Positions 1 through 9,289 of a DNA stretch of 64,000 nt are shown in pieces. This DNA comes from Levilactobacillus senmaizukei DSM 21775 = NBRC 103853. GTDB taxonomy: Bacteria > Bacillota > Bacilli > Lactobacillales > Lactobacillaceae. The DNA is taken from positions 27,644 through 91,643 of the forward strand of contig NZ_BCWD01000008.1 in the NCBI RefSeq assembly GCF_001592085.1, in the 5' to 3' direction. Every line of letters begins with the position of its first letter. Position 1 is the stretch's first letter. Both the position numbers and the translations under genes were made by a program. A model generated the notes under the pieces. It was not told the origin of the DNA, made no database searches, and worked only from the letters and a program-made list of their open reading frames with translations.

Positions 1-36
1 GGTCAACAACCCGATCGAACCTTGCGTCGCCGGTAA
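1..36 (+). CDS. possible 3' end of a gene entering from the left
   Basis: Frame 1 reads about eleven codons with arginine-rich residues at the end and stops with TAA at 34-36, six bases before a good plus-strand terminator stem. The position of the stop just before the terminator is the only support; the product cannot be named. Confidence 0.35.
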   Translation, partial: GQQPDRTLRRR

Positions 37-42
37 GCCTTG

Positions 43-80
43 CACCCAGCAACCTTTCCTTGGTTGGTGGGTGTTTTTGT
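43..80 (+). terminator. rho-independent terminator
   Basis: A 12-bp stem with one mismatch (43-54 with 62-73), a 7-base loop and a TTTTT run at 74-78. It would end a plus-strand gene that lies mostly left of the window. Confidence 0.6.
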
Positions 81-300
81 GTGGTTGGGGGGACCGCCGT
101 CTCCGACCGCCAGTGCGGGTGTTCGCTGTGGAGACCGCCACCAGCCAAAAGAAGCTTTGATCAATTGGCTTTAACCCCCGGCGCAAGTGGGTAAGGGCTG
201 GGCTATCGTAGTCACCAATTGTATGAGAATATTCTTCGGTAACTGGGGGAGTTTCCTCGGATAATAAACGGGGTAAGTTTATCAGAGCCATAATTTTGGC
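81..300. other. intergenic stretch without a supported gene
   Basis: The stretch lies between the left-edge terminator and the terminator of the permease gene. A minus-strand frame is open from an ATG at 290-292 to the window edge, but it has no ribosome binding site and its predicted residues become low in information after about 50 codons, so I do not call it a gene. Confidence 0.4.
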
Positions 301-332
301 AAAAAAAGGGTGCCCACAGCGGGCACCCTTTG
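301..332 (-). terminator. terminator of the permease gene
   Basis: An 11-bp perfect stem (305-315 with 321-331) read on the minus strand runs into seven T residues (301-307). It ends the pepD-yjeM transcription unit just after the yjeM stop codon. Confidence 0.85.
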
Positions 333-341
333 ATCGTTAAA

Positions 342-1853
342 TTAGTTTTCGTCAGAAGCCGTCTCGGTAATATCATTGCGCTTTTGGGCGTTGTGATAGA
401 AGATCCAAGCTACGGCACCGAAGAAGATCGGTCCGATAATCGTCCAGAAGGCGGTCATATAGTCATGTTCCAACATTGGTTCCAGACAGGTAAAGCCGAT
501 CCCACCAACCAGAACGATCAGAACCAACGTGACAATGACGTTGGTCCAGAGTCGACTGGTGAAGACTTCGAATGGTCGGTCCAGGTCCTGACGCTGCTTG
601 AAGAATGGGAAGGCCCCAATCAAGAAGAGGTAAGGGAAGGACGTTGAGACGTTAGCCATGTCGGTCAGAATCAAGTAAAACTTATTTGCGGCAGAACCCC
701 CGAAGGCTACCAAGAAGATGAAGACGGCTACCACGATGGCTTGTAACCACATGGAGAAGGCCGGCAAACCAGCCTTGTTTAATTTCGTCATCTTCTTAGG
801 CCACAGTTTTGGAGAAGACCCCATGATGAAGGACTTCAATGGGGAGTAAACCAGCACGAAGAAGGAACCTAAGTAAGCCATGAACATGCTTAGTCCGGTG
901 AAGCGGGCTAAGAGTTGGCCCATGGTAGCGGCGGTGCTAGCGGAAAGGTGCATGGCCTTTCCTAAGACTAGTCCGAGGTTATTCATCAGGACGTAAGAGA
1001 TGTTCCCCAGGTTAACTTCGTCACCACCTAGTACTTGGTGCCAGTTGGTGCTGATCCCCCACATGAAGATGGAGAGGGAATACATGATGGTGATGGCAAT
1101 CGTTGAAATGATTAACCCCTTAGGAAATGTCTTTTCCGGCTTGTCCATGCTATCGGTAATCCCACCCATGGATTCCATGCCGGCATAGGCGAAGACCGCA
1201 TACGTGATGAAGGAAAGCAGGGCTAGTGGGGATGAGAAACCAGGATTTGGTGAGCTAACGAAGCTGTGAATCCCGTGAATTGGTTCGGCGAGTTGGCCAC
1301 CGTTTAGGAACCAGATGACGATGCTGGCCACGAAAAAGACCCCGGTCAGGAACATCACGAAGAAGCCCCCGAGTGAAGAAATCTTGGCGATGGAGTTCAT
1401 CCCCCGTGTCGCGAAGAAGGTCACGGCCAGGATCCAGAAGATGCCGAGTAACCCGACCGTTTGTGTTGAGGATAAGCCTAAGAAGGACCAGGTCTGTGTT
1501 TGGTCACTCCCAGAAATTAACGTGGAGAGTGGAATCCAAACCTTGGTGGAAGTGGATAACATCCAGATGATCCATGAGGATAACCAGATGAAGGTCCCAA
1601 TGAACGCCCACTTTTCACCGATGGAACCAGCCAACCAAGAGTAAATTCCTCCCTTGGCCTCCTTGAAGGCGGACCCATATTCGGCCAGCATCAAGGCACT
1701 TGGCAAGAAGAACAATAACGCAGCTAAGATGTACCAGATAATACTGGCGTAACCCATTTGGTCATAAGCAACGGTCGTGTTAGCGAAACCGTAGATGGCC
1801 GAAAAAATCATTAAGATCAGGCTCGAAACGCCGATCTTTTTTTGCTTTCCCAT
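342..1853 (-). CDS. yjeM: YjeM-type APC superfamily amino-acid permease
   Basis: A 503-residue integral membrane transporter of the glutamate:GABA antiporter (GadC) branch of the APC superfamily, with about 12 hydrophobic segments. The order of conserved blocks (LILMIFSAIYGFAN near the N-terminus, LMLAEYGSAFKEAKGGIYSW in the second and third helices, a GISTNWHQVLGG loop, the TGLSMF segment) matches E. coli YjeM nearly end to end as I remember it. The substrate of YjeM is not established, so a specific amino acid should not be assigned. I chose the ATG at 1853 rather than the one at 1868 because GGGAGA (1861-1866) sits 7-8 bases before it and overlaps the earlier ATG. It follows the dipeptidase gene by about 50 bases in the same direction; a peptidase plus amino-acid permease pairing suggests nutrient uptake or product exchange. 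Confidence 0.85.
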   Translation of the reverse strand: MGKQKKIGVSSLILMIFSAIYGFANTTVAYDQMGYASIIWYILAALLFFLPSALMLAEYGSAFKEAKGGIYSWLAGSIGEKWAFIGTFIWLSSWIIWMLSTSTKVWIPLSTLISGSDQTQTWSFLGLSSTQTVGLLGIFWILAVTFFATRGMNSIAKISSLGGFFVMFLTGVFFVASIVIWFLNGGQLAEPIHGIHSFVSSPNPGFSSPLALLSFITYAVFAYAGMESMGGITDSMDKPEKTFPKGLIISTIAITIMYSLSIFMWGISTNWHQVLGGDEVNLGNISYVLMNNLGLVLGKAMHLSASTAATMGQLLARFTGLSMFMAYLGSFFVLVYSPLKSFIMGSSPKLWPKKMTKLNKAGLPAFSMWLQAIVVAVFIFLVAFGGSAANKFYLILTDMANVSTSFPYLFLIGAFPFFKQRQDLDRPFEVFTSRLWTNVIVTLVLIVLVGGIGFTCLEPMLEHDYMTAFWTIIGPIFFGAVAWIFYHNAQKRNDITETASDEN

Positions 1854-1906
1854 GATGATATCTCCCATTTATAGTGAAGCCGCTCAATTAGCGACCCCCA
1901 CCTTGT

Positions 1907-3322
1907 TTATAGATTTAGGTCCTGGTGATAGTTCAGCGGACCAAGGTCGGTGGCCTGAGTGATTAAGGTCGCGGCCAGCTCTCGGTAACGCCGAATTCCC
2001 AATGCGGCGTTGGCGAAGGCTTGTTGCGTTAAGAAATGGTTCAGTTCGGGGCCAGATAATTGACTGCCAACTTGATCCGTGTGTTGGACGGATTGCTTGA
2101 AGGCGATCCGCAGATCCTTTTGAACGGCGCTGACGGTTGGCCAGGCCTCGTGATAATGAGCATCGGTCAGGACGCTCACCAGCTTGTAGACCCAGTAAGC
2201 CGACTCGCTGTCATAGGTCTCGGTTCCCAGATGATACGCATCTGGTGTGCTGTCAATGCCGGCGTAGAAGGGTACGTAGACACTTTGAGCGGCGACGCCC
2301 ATGGCTAACCACTGAATACCAGCCAGGGCGGGGTCCAGGTTGGGTCGGACCTGCAAGACGTGTGATTCCTGGGTCTTGGCCAAGCTGATTGGCCGGAATG
2401 CCGTTCGTTGTTCGGGCGAACCGGACCCAACGGGATCGTAAGGTGTTTCCTCATAGTGACTACTTAAGAAAGCCTGGGCATCGTCAACACTCAGTAGCCG
2501 ATCGGCATACTGAATAAACGGTAAGTCAAATGCCTGGGGTTCTTGAACAACACTTGGGGTCAAGATCTTTTGCCCATACCAAACCCGTGGGGTGTTGTAG
2601 TACAGGTCGGATTGGTCTTGGGTCCCAAAGATATCCCGCCAAATGAATTGATTGCGATGCGGATTCAAGTGATTGTCGGCAACAAACTTTTGCAGGTCGC
2701 GGGCAAACATGAAGTTATCGGCATCGTTGAAATCGATGGCTTGGATGGCCATTTGATTGGCAACCACGGTGTACCCGTTGGCAGGGATGCGTTGGGCAAC
2801 CCAGTAGTGGCCAGCACCCGTTTCCAGGTACCAGGCCTCCTGTTGGTCGGCGAAGAGAATCCCGTTTGATTCGCTGGTTCCGTAGTGTTCAATCAATTGA
2901 CCTAGGCGAGCGACCCCTTCGCGAGCGGTATGGATGTAAGGCAAGACCACGGTAATCATGGCCTCTTCACCCAAACCATCCTTAACCAAAGGATCGGCAC
3001 CTAAGACGCGCTCATTTGAATAGGTACTCTCGGTACCGCTCATGGCGACGCCAAATTCGTTGAAGCCGTCCTCTTCGAACAGGCCATACTTAGCCGTCCA
3101 TTCGGGCGTGGCCGTATATTTCGCAGCGTGCAGGGGTAACGGCATGGTAAAGCCATTATCCTGACTGACAAAGGTTTGCGGCGTGGTTGCGGTCGTTGCT
3201 GGGTGAACGACGAAGTGTTTTGGCCAAGCGGCCTTGGCATCTTCGTTACGCCCAATGATGACAGACCCGTCGGTGGTTGCCCGGGGGCCAATTAAAATAC
3301 TCGTGCAAGCCGAATAGTTCAA
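1907..3322 (-). CDS. pepD: C69-family dipeptidase (PepD)
   Basis: A 471-residue cytosolic Ntn-hydrolase that cleaves dipeptides. The N-terminus begins MNYSACTSI, and in this family a short propeptide is removed to expose the Cys (residue 6 here) as the N-terminal nucleophile; the following DGSVIIGRNEDAKAAWPKH block is the classic C69 signature, and length is normal for the lactobacillar PepDA/PepDB enzymes. The start is TTG at 3320-3322, with AGGAG 9 bases upstream; no ATG fits. It is the first gene of a two-gene unit with the permease downstream. The upstream region holds an extended -10 element on the minus strand at 3364-3372. Lactobacilli usually carry several pepD paralogues, so a numbered gene name is not justified. 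Confidence 0.88.
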   Translation of the reverse strand: MNYSACTSILIGPRATTDGSVIIGRNEDAKAAWPKHFVVHPATTATTPQTFVSQDNGFTMPLPLHAAKYTATPEWTAKYGLFEEDGFNEFGVAMSGTESTYSNERVLGADPLVKDGLGEEAMITVVLPYIHTAREGVARLGQLIEHYGTSESNGILFADQQEAWYLETGAGHYWVAQRIPANGYTVVANQMAIQAIDFNDADNFMFARDLQKFVADNHLNPHRNQFIWRDIFGTQDQSDLYYNTPRVWYGQKILTPSVVQEPQAFDLPFIQYADRLLSVDDAQAFLSSHYEETPYDPVGSGSPEQRTAFRPISLAKTQESHVLQVRPNLDPALAGIQWLAMGVAAQSVYVPFYAGIDSTPDAYHLGTETYDSESAYWVYKLVSVLTDAHYHEAWPTVSAVQKDLRIAFKQSVQHTDQVGSQLSGPELNHFLTQQAFANAALGIRRYRELAATLITQATDLGPLNYHQDLNL

Positions 3323-3363
3323 ACGGAGCGCTCCTCTCTTTAATGAATAAAATTACGTTTTCT

Positions 3364-3372
3364 ATTCTATCA
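3364..3372 (-). promoter_or_regulatory. candidate extended -10 for pepD
   Basis: On the minus strand TGATAGAAT is an extended -10 element about 45 bases before the pepD start. No convincing -35 box lies at 17 bp, which is tolerated for extended -10 promoters. Confidence 0.35.
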
Positions 3373-3567
3373 TGTTTCGTGGAAAACCGGGACTTTTCGG
3401 CAGAATTTGCATTGAATTATTTATATTTTTTGGATATTCAAATATTTATACATTTTAAGCTAATATATTCATTAAAAAACTTAAACGACTTAAAGAGTCG
3501 TCGCGAGAAACGAGGGAATCATTTGGGGAAGCCCAGAAAACTTGAGCCATTTAACCATTAAATTAGG

Positions 3568-3573
3568 TATAAT
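3568..3573 (+). promoter_or_regulatory. -10 element for yitT
   Basis: A perfect TATAAT stands 34 bases before the chosen yitT start. The best -35 candidate (TTGAGC at 3542) has a long 20-base spacer. The position of this box, downstream of an in-frame upstream ATG at 3542, argues that translation starts at 3608 and not there. Confidence 0.5.
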
Positions 3574-3607
3574 GATGGGAGCAACGTTTCTGGAAAGGGC
3601 GACAGTT

Positions 3608-4492
3608 ATGGGTAACAAGCAGCAGCGCGAGCTGGCTAAACAGTTTTTGATCATGGTCATGTCTTCAGTGGTTAGTGCCATTGCACTGAACGAATTCCTG
3701 GTACCAGGGAAGATCTTCTCGTCAGGAATTAATGGGGTTTCACAGATTATCGCCACGATTCTTCAGATGGTGAACCTGCACGTGAGCACGGGGTGGTTCA
3801 TCCTGCTCTTCAACATCCCAATTGGCCTGTTAGGCTGGTTCAAGGTTGGTCGGCGCTTCACGCTGTATTCGATTATCGTGGCGATCTTGACCTCCGTACT
3901 GACGATTGTCGTGCCCGTACATAATATTTCGAATAATCCACTATTAGCGGCCCTATTTGGGGGAATTCTTTCCGGTGTTTCGATTGGGTATCCCTTGAAA
4001 TATGGCTTCTCGACCGGGGGGATGGATATCATCGCCGTCGTCTTGGAGAAAACCACTGGTCGAACAATTGGAACCCTCATGATGATGATTAACTTGACGA
4101 TTGTGGTGGTGGCCGGGTTTATGTTTGGCTGGGAGAGTGCGCTATACACGATCATTTCCATTTACGCGATGTCTCGCGTCGTCGATGGCATTCATACCGG
4201 GCATCAGAAGTTAACAGCCTTCATCGTGACCAGCCACAAGCAAACGGTGGTTGATGAACTGAACCGCACGCTGATTCGGGGGATCACGGTGTTGCCGTCC
4301 ACGGGTGCCTATACCGGCAAGGAAAATAACGTGCTGATGGTGGTCATTTCTCGTTATGAGCTGTATGACCTGGAGCAGGCCGTCAAGGAAGTCGATCGCC
4401 ATGCCTTTGTTAACCTGGTCAACACCATCGACATTGAAGGAAACTTTATTAGTCAGTCGGAACAGCGGGAAGCGAAGCAGGCCCAGCAATAG
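3608..4492 (+). CDS. YitT family membrane protein (DUF161 plus DUF2179)
   Basis: A 294-residue protein with an N-terminal half of about five hydrophobic helices (DUF161/YitT) and a C-terminal soluble domain of the DUF2179 type. The VPGKIFSSGINGVSQIIA region and the GFSTGGMDIIAVVLEK segment are typical of the family. Function is not established for the family; it is very common in Firmicutes in several copies. The start at 3608 has GGAAAGGG 8 bases upstream and lies downstream of a TATAAT box. It stands 22 bases before hsdR on the same strand, but the two are unlikely to be functionally linked. Confidence 0.8.
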   Translation: MGNKQQRELAKQFLIMVMSSVVSAIALNEFLVPGKIFSSGINGVSQIIATILQMVNLHVSTGWFILLFNIPIGLLGWFKVGRRFTLYSIIVAILTSVLTIVVPVHNISNNPLLAALFGGILSGVSIGYPLKYGFSTGGMDIIAVVLEKTTGRTIGTLMMMINLTIVVVAGFMFGWESALYTIISIYAMSRVVDGIHTGHQKLTAFIVTSHKQTVVDELNRTLIRGITVLPSTGAYTGKENNVLMVVISRYELYDLEQAVKEVDRHAFVNLVNTIDIEGNFISQSEQREAKQAQQ

Positions 4493-4514
4493 AAAATTGA
4501 GAGGATTGACAACA

Positions 4515-7500
4515 ATGGACGCGGAATTAGATTTTGAAAACAAGTTGATTGGTTACCTTGAACAGATTGGTGGGACCAAGCAATGGCAATACGTGCCGGA
4601 TATTACCCAGACGGAACAGTTATGGGCTAATTTTAAACAGATTCTTGAAAAAAATAATCAGGATAAAATTGATGAACCTTTGAGTGATAACGAGTTTGCG
4701 CAGGTAAAAAAACAAATTGATGATTTGGAAACGCCCTATTTAGCTGGAAAGTTTTTGTATGGACTGAATGGAGTTTCCCAGGTCGAAATTGACATGGATG
4801 ACGGTCGTCATATCTTCCTCACAGTGTTTGATCAGGCCAATGTGGGGGCCGGAAATACTGTCTATCAGGTGGTGAATCAGATTGAACGGCCACATAAGTT
4901 GGCTGGCTATCGTGACCGGCGCTTCGATACCACGTTGTTGATTAACGGACTACCAATTATTCATATTGAAGAAAAGGCCGCAAATCATAATGTTACAGAG
5001 GCGCTGAACCAGATGGAACAGTATGCCACTGAAGGGCAGTTCACAGATATTTATTCCACGGTGCAAATTCTAATTGGGATGACGCCGGACGATACCCGTT
5101 ATATGGCGAATACGACGGCGGATAAGTTCAACTTTGACTTTGCCTTTCACTGGCAGCGGGAAGATAATAATCAACCTGTTATGGACTGGCGAGACTTTTT
5201 GAATCGGATGTTGTCGATTCCCATGGCGCATCAGATGGCGACTAACTATATGATTCTGGATGGCACCCAGCATCACCAGATGTTAAAGGTGATGCGGCCA
5301 TATCAGGTGTATGCGACGCGCAAAGTTATTCAACAGATCAACGAGGCTAGTTTTAATTTGGATAGTCAAAAGCTGGGATATATCTGGCATACGACCGGTT
5401 CAGGGAAGACCATCAGTAGTTTCAAAACAGCTTGGTTGGCTTCAAGGCTACCCAATGTCGATAAGGTCGTCTTCATTGTGGACCGGATTGCCTTGACTCA
5501 ACAAACGGTTGATAATTATTCCGCCTACGATCCGGATACCAATGATGAAAATAAAAATGGGGTTGTTACGGACACCGCGAACGTCAGCGTTCTTGGCCAA
5601 AAAATCCGGCAAAAGGGCGGCGGCATCGTGGTTACATCGATTCAAAAGCTGGATCGACTGGTTCAACGGGCTAACTTTAAGAAGCCCGATCAACATATCG
5701 TATTTATTGTTGACGAAGCGCATCGTTCGACCAGTGGTGACATGTTGCAACGGGCGAAGGCCGGCTTCCCCCATGGTGCCTGGGTCGGCTATACTGGGAC
5801 GCCAAGTTTTGACGGCATCACGACGCAGGAGATCTTTGGGGACTTACTTCATGCCTATACCATTCGTGAGGCCATTGCGGATCGAAATGTCTTGGGATTT
5901 AAGGTCGACTTCAACACGACGCTGTCGGAGGATGTGTTGAAGGAACAATATTTACCCGCCTTCTATCAGGAGAAACATCCTGACTGGACCCAGGAACAGA
6001 TTAAATACAAGATTGACCATTTATCCCGTGAAGATATGGATGATTCCGTTAATTCCGGTGTCTATGATGACAATGACGATCATGTTAAGTTGGTCGTCGA
6101 TGATATTCTAAATAAGTGGCGAAACCGGTCCGTTTCCGGTCGTTACAGCGCCATGTTGACGACCCATGTTGGTGGTGGGAAAGCCTCGTCACCCATGGCA
6201 ATTAAGTATTTTGAGGAGTTCCAACGGCGGAATGCCGAGCTTCCCGCTGACAAACGGCTGAAGGTCGCAGTGACATTTAGTCAGGATAATTCCAATGGCA
6301 ATCATATGTTGCAGACCAACCAGGGCTTGCACAATGCAATGGCGGCCTACAATGAGCTATTTGGAACGGCCTTCGGGGATGATACTGTAAGGGAATATAC
6401 CGAGGACGTGGTGTCTCGGTTGAACCGGAGTATCAGTACCGATCCCGAGGATTATCTAAATATCGTGATTGTTATTGACCAGTTGCTGACGGGGTTCGAT
6501 GCCCCATACTTGAATACCCTGTATGTCGACCGGACCATGCAGGGAGCTAACTTGATTCAGGCGTACTCCCGGACCAATCGGATTCAGGATATGCAACAGA
6601 AGCCTTATGGCCGAATCGTTAACTATCGTTGGCCAGCACAGGCTGAGAAGCTCATGAACGAAGCCTTGCGGACATATGCGGACCGGAATTCGGCGAATAT
6701 TCAAATTGGACTGCCAAATGTTGATAAAGGCGGTGGGGGTGTTATTGCTCCAGATGTTGGCGCGACAAAGGACCAGGCCAAAAAGCTTGTCAAACAGTTA
6801 GCAGAACTGACGGATGGTTTTGACCATATCTCCGCCAGTGAGGCCAAGCAAGACCAGACCTTGGACCTGTTAAAGCAATATAATCATGCGATGGCCCTGC
6901 TAAAACAGGACGATTCATATGATTATGACCAACCGGATAAGCTCTTGGAAAAGATTGGAATTACACCGGATCAAGAAGTTCGACTAACCAATACAATTGC
7001 TAATAACTTAACAGAGGCCATCGTTGGACGTCATCCCGACAACAACATCAACTACGGTGATTTTGATTTGCAGATGGAACATGTCAATGAGGTCAAGGTT
7101 AATTATGATTACCTTGAAGAACTGATTGCACAATTCCTGAATGAAACCAATGATGGCGATCAAGATGCCGCAGATGAAACTTTTGGTAAGATTAATGATA
7201 TGGCTGATCAACTGACTGACCGTCAATATGGTCAACAGGTTAAGCGGATGGCTGCGGATATTCACAACGGTCAATTGGACCATGACTTGGTCTCGGAGTA
7301 TCCCGTCAAGTCTTCGTCAATTAAAGGAATCTTGGCGGAACACAATCAACGGAGTCGGCGGACTGTCATTTTGGCTTTTCGGCAAAAGTGGGGACTGGTC
7401 GATGCCGAGGGTGTGAAGGACGAGATGAACTTGATCCTGGATCGGCACATTACGGGTAACGATGACTTGAGTGAGAATAACGAACTGACGGATATTATTA

Positions 7501-7643
7501 CCAAGGGTCAGCGCTATTACAAGACGGATGCGACGGATAAGAGTATTCAAGTCTTGTCAAAGATTAAGTATCGTAATCAACTACGGAGTGAATTTACGAA
7601 ATTCGCCGACCAAATCAATCAAGAATTTAAGGAGCAACTATGA
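4515..7643 (+). CDS. hsdR: type I restriction enzyme, R subunit
   Basis: A 1042-residue DNA translocase and endonuclease subunit of a type I restriction-modification complex. In order: a PD-(D/E)xK nuclease core (Asp138, then E152-E153-K154 in IHIEEKAA), a superfamily 2 helicase with Walker A TTGSGKT at 293-299, DEAH at 400-403, and motif VI QAYSRTNR near 682-689, then a helical C-terminal region that contacts the methyltransferase. All catalytic residues are present and the length is normal. The ATG at 4515 has AGAGG 10 bases upstream; an earlier in-frame ATG at 4356 lies inside yitT and has no binding site. The stop codon overlaps the start of hsdM (ATGA), so the three hsd genes are translationally coupled. 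Confidence 0.95.
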   Translation: MDAELDFENKLIGYLEQIGGTKQWQYVPDITQTEQLWANFKQILEKNNQDKIDEPLSDNEFAQVKKQIDDLETPYLAGKFLYGLNGVSQVEIDMDDGRHIFLTVFDQANVGAGNTVYQVVNQIERPHKLAGYRDRRFDTTLLINGLPIIHIEEKAANHNVTEALNQMEQYATEGQFTDIYSTVQILIGMTPDDTRYMANTTADKFNFDFAFHWQREDNNQPVMDWRDFLNRMLSIPMAHQMATNYMILDGTQHHQMLKVMRPYQVYATRKVIQQINEASFNLDSQKLGYIWHTTGSGKTISSFKTAWLASRLPNVDKVVFIVDRIALTQQTVDNYSAYDPDTNDENKNGVVTDTANVSVLGQKIRQKGGGIVVTSIQKLDRLVQRANFKKPDQHIVFIVDEAHRSTSGDMLQRAKAGFPHGAWVGYTGTPSFDGITTQEIFGDLLHAYTIREAIADRNVLGFKVDFNTTLSEDVLKEQYLPAFYQEKHPDWTQEQIKYKIDHLSREDMDDSVNSGVYDDNDDHVKLVVDDILNKWRNRSVSGRYSAMLTTHVGGGKASSPMAIKYFEEFQRRNAELPADKRLKVAVTFSQDNSNGNHMLQTNQGLHNAMAAYNELFGTAFGDDTVREYTEDVVSRLNRSISTDPEDYLNIVIVIDQLLTGFDAPYLNTLYVDRTMQGANLIQAYSRTNRIQDMQQKPYGRIVNYRWPAQAEKLMNEALRTYADRNSANIQIGLPNVDKGGGGVIAPDVGATKDQAKKLVKQLAELTDGFDHISASEAKQDQTLDLLKQYNHAMALLKQDDSYDYDQPDKLLEKIGITPDQEVRLTNTIANNLTEAIVGRHPDNNINYGDFDLQMEHVNEVKVNYDYLEELIAQFLNETNDGDQDAADETFGKINDMADQLTDRQYGQQVKRMAADIHNGQLDHDLVSEYPVKSSSIKGILAEHNQRSRRTVILAFRQKWGLVDAEGVKDEMNLILDRHITGNDDLSENNELTDIITKGQRYYKTDATDKSIQVLSKIKYRNQLRSEFTKFADQINQEFKEQL

Positions 7644-9289
7644 GTAAAAGAGAAGAAGCACAAGACATGACGTCGCGGTTGTGGGCCATGGCCAATGATC
7701 TGCGAGGAAATATGGATGCCAGTGAGTTCAGAAACTATATCTTAGGATTCATGTTTTATCGGTATCTCTCGGAGCATCAAGAACAACACTGGATTAAATC
7801 CAAAGTTTTTGATGTTGCAGAAGGGCAGTCTGTAAATGATGCCTATACGGCAGCGGTTGCTGAAGATGGGGTTGACGACTATCTAGAAGATGCTGCGAGT
7901 GAACTAGGGTATGCGATTGCCCCAGAGTTCACTTGGCGGACGATTACGCAAAAGGTGAATGACAGTCAGATAAAGCCTTCTGATTTTCAAGATATGTTTG
8001 ATGAATTTGATAAAAACGCTCAATTAAACAGCAATTCACAACAGGACTTTCGTGGGATTTTTAACGATGTTAACTTGGGGAATTCACGGCTGGGCAATTC
8101 GACGGTTTCACGGGCGCAAGCGTTGAGTCAAATCGTTCAGTCCGTGGATACCTTTGATTACAATGATGAGGCAGGTCACGACATCTTGGGGGATGTCTAT
8201 GAATACCTGATTGCAAAGTTCGCAGGTAACTCCGGGAAAAAGGCCGGAGAATTTTACACGCCGCATGAAGTTTCCAAGGTTTTGGCTCGTTTGGCCACAC
8301 TGGACGTTCAAAGTGGCAGTAGTCAATTCAGCGTTTACGACCCAACCATGGGGTCCGGATCGCTGTTGTTAACCGTTCAAGAAGCGTTAAATGAACAGGG
8401 GGATCATGACCGGGTTCACTTCCATGGCCAGGAATTGAACACCACAACCTATAACCTAGCACGGATGAATTTGATGATGCATGGGGTGGAATATCAAAAC
8501 ATGGATCTTCGAAATGGGGATACGTTAGAGTCTGACTGGCCAGACGGAACCGATGCCGATGGTGTCGATCATCCCCGGAGCTTTGATGCCGTGGTTGCTA
8601 ACCCGCCATACTCTAGCAAGTGGGACAACAACGCGAACAAATTGAAGGATCCGCGTTTCAAGGATTATGGGAAGCTGGCACCGGCATCGAAGGCGGACTT
8701 TGCCTTCCTCTTGCATGGTCTTTATCACTTGTCAGATACCGGGAAGATGGCGATTGTCTTGCCACATGGAGTCTTGTTCCGTGGTGCTGCCGAAGGAACG
8801 ATTCGCAAGGCCTTGATTCAAAAGAATTATTTAGATGGGGTTATCGGAATGCCGGCTAAATTGTTCTACTCTACTTCAATTCCGACAACTGTTTTGGTAT
8901 TTTCAAAGCACAAGACGACGAAGGACATTTTCTTTATTGATGCGTCGCAAAATTTTGAAAAGGGTAAGAATCAAAACTACTTACGGGATCCGGATATTGA
9001 TAAGATTATCGATACCTATGTGAAGCGGGAAGATGTCGACAAGTATGCCCATAAGGCTGAGTTGGCAGAGATCGAAGAAAATGAATTCAATCTAAATATT
9101 CCGCGTTACGTGGATACTTTCGAGGAAGAATCGCCTGTAGACGTTGATAAGTTAGTTGCGGACATGCAGGAAACAGATAAGCAGATCGATGAATTACAGA
9201 GCAGTTTAAGTGAGATGCTGGATGATTTAGTTGGTCAAGACGCTGACGCTCAACAGCAGCTTGAGGCTCTTAAGAGGATTTTTAAATGA
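7640..9289 (+). CDS. hsdM: type I DNA methyltransferase, M subunit
   Basis: A 549-residue N6-adenine methyltransferase subunit. An N-terminal HsdM helical domain (FRNYILGFMFYRYLSEH) is followed by the catalytic domain with AdoMet-binding motif I DPTMGSGSLLL (234-244) and the catalytic NPPY (321-324). It assembles with HsdS for modification and with HsdS plus HsdR for restriction. The ATG overlaps the last codons of hsdR by four bases and its own TGA overlaps the hsdS start, the usual tight hsdR-M-S coupling. No damage is visible. Confidence 0.95.
   Translation: MSKREEAQDMTSRLWAMANDLRGNMDASEFRNYILGFMFYRYLSEHQEQHWIKSKVFDVAEGQSVNDAYTAAVAEDGVDDYLEDAASELGYAIAPEFTWRTITQKVNDSQIKPSDFQDMFDEFDKNAQLNSNSQQDFRGIFNDVNLGNSRLGNSTVSRAQALSQIVQSVDTFDYNDEAGHDILGDVYEYLIAKFAGNSGKKAGEFYTPHEVSKVLARLATLDVQSGSSQFSVYDPTMGSGSLLLTVQEALNEQGDHDRVHFHGQELNTTTYNLARMNLMMHGVEYQNMDLRNGDTLESDWPDGTDADGVDHPRSFDAVVANPPYSSKWDNNANKLKDPRFKDYGKLAPASKADFAFLLHGLYHLSDTGKMAIVLPHGVLFRGAAEGTIRKALIQKNYLDGVIGMPAKLFYSTSIPTTVLVFSKHKTTKDIFFIDASQNFEKGKNQNYLRDPDIDKIIDTYVKREDVDKYAHKAELAEIEENEFNLNIPRYVDTFEEESPVDVDKLVADMQETDKQIDELQSSLSEMLDDLVGQDADAQQQLEALKRIFK

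Noticed and set aside
40..80. T-box-like leader (GGTTGG and GGGTG elements)
   Set aside because: The bases are fully explained by a simple terminator stem; no specifier loop or T-box core sequence is present.
1..292. Open minus-strand frame of over 90 codons from the ATG at 290-292 to the window edge
   Set aside because: No ribosome binding site, and it runs through a plus-strand terminator (43-80); the residues in its second half are repetitive Arg/Pro/Gly of the kind a shadow frame gives.
3542..3607. Upstream ATG giving YitT 22 more residues
   Set aside because: It lies upstream of the TATAAT box at 3568 and has no Shine-Dalgarno.
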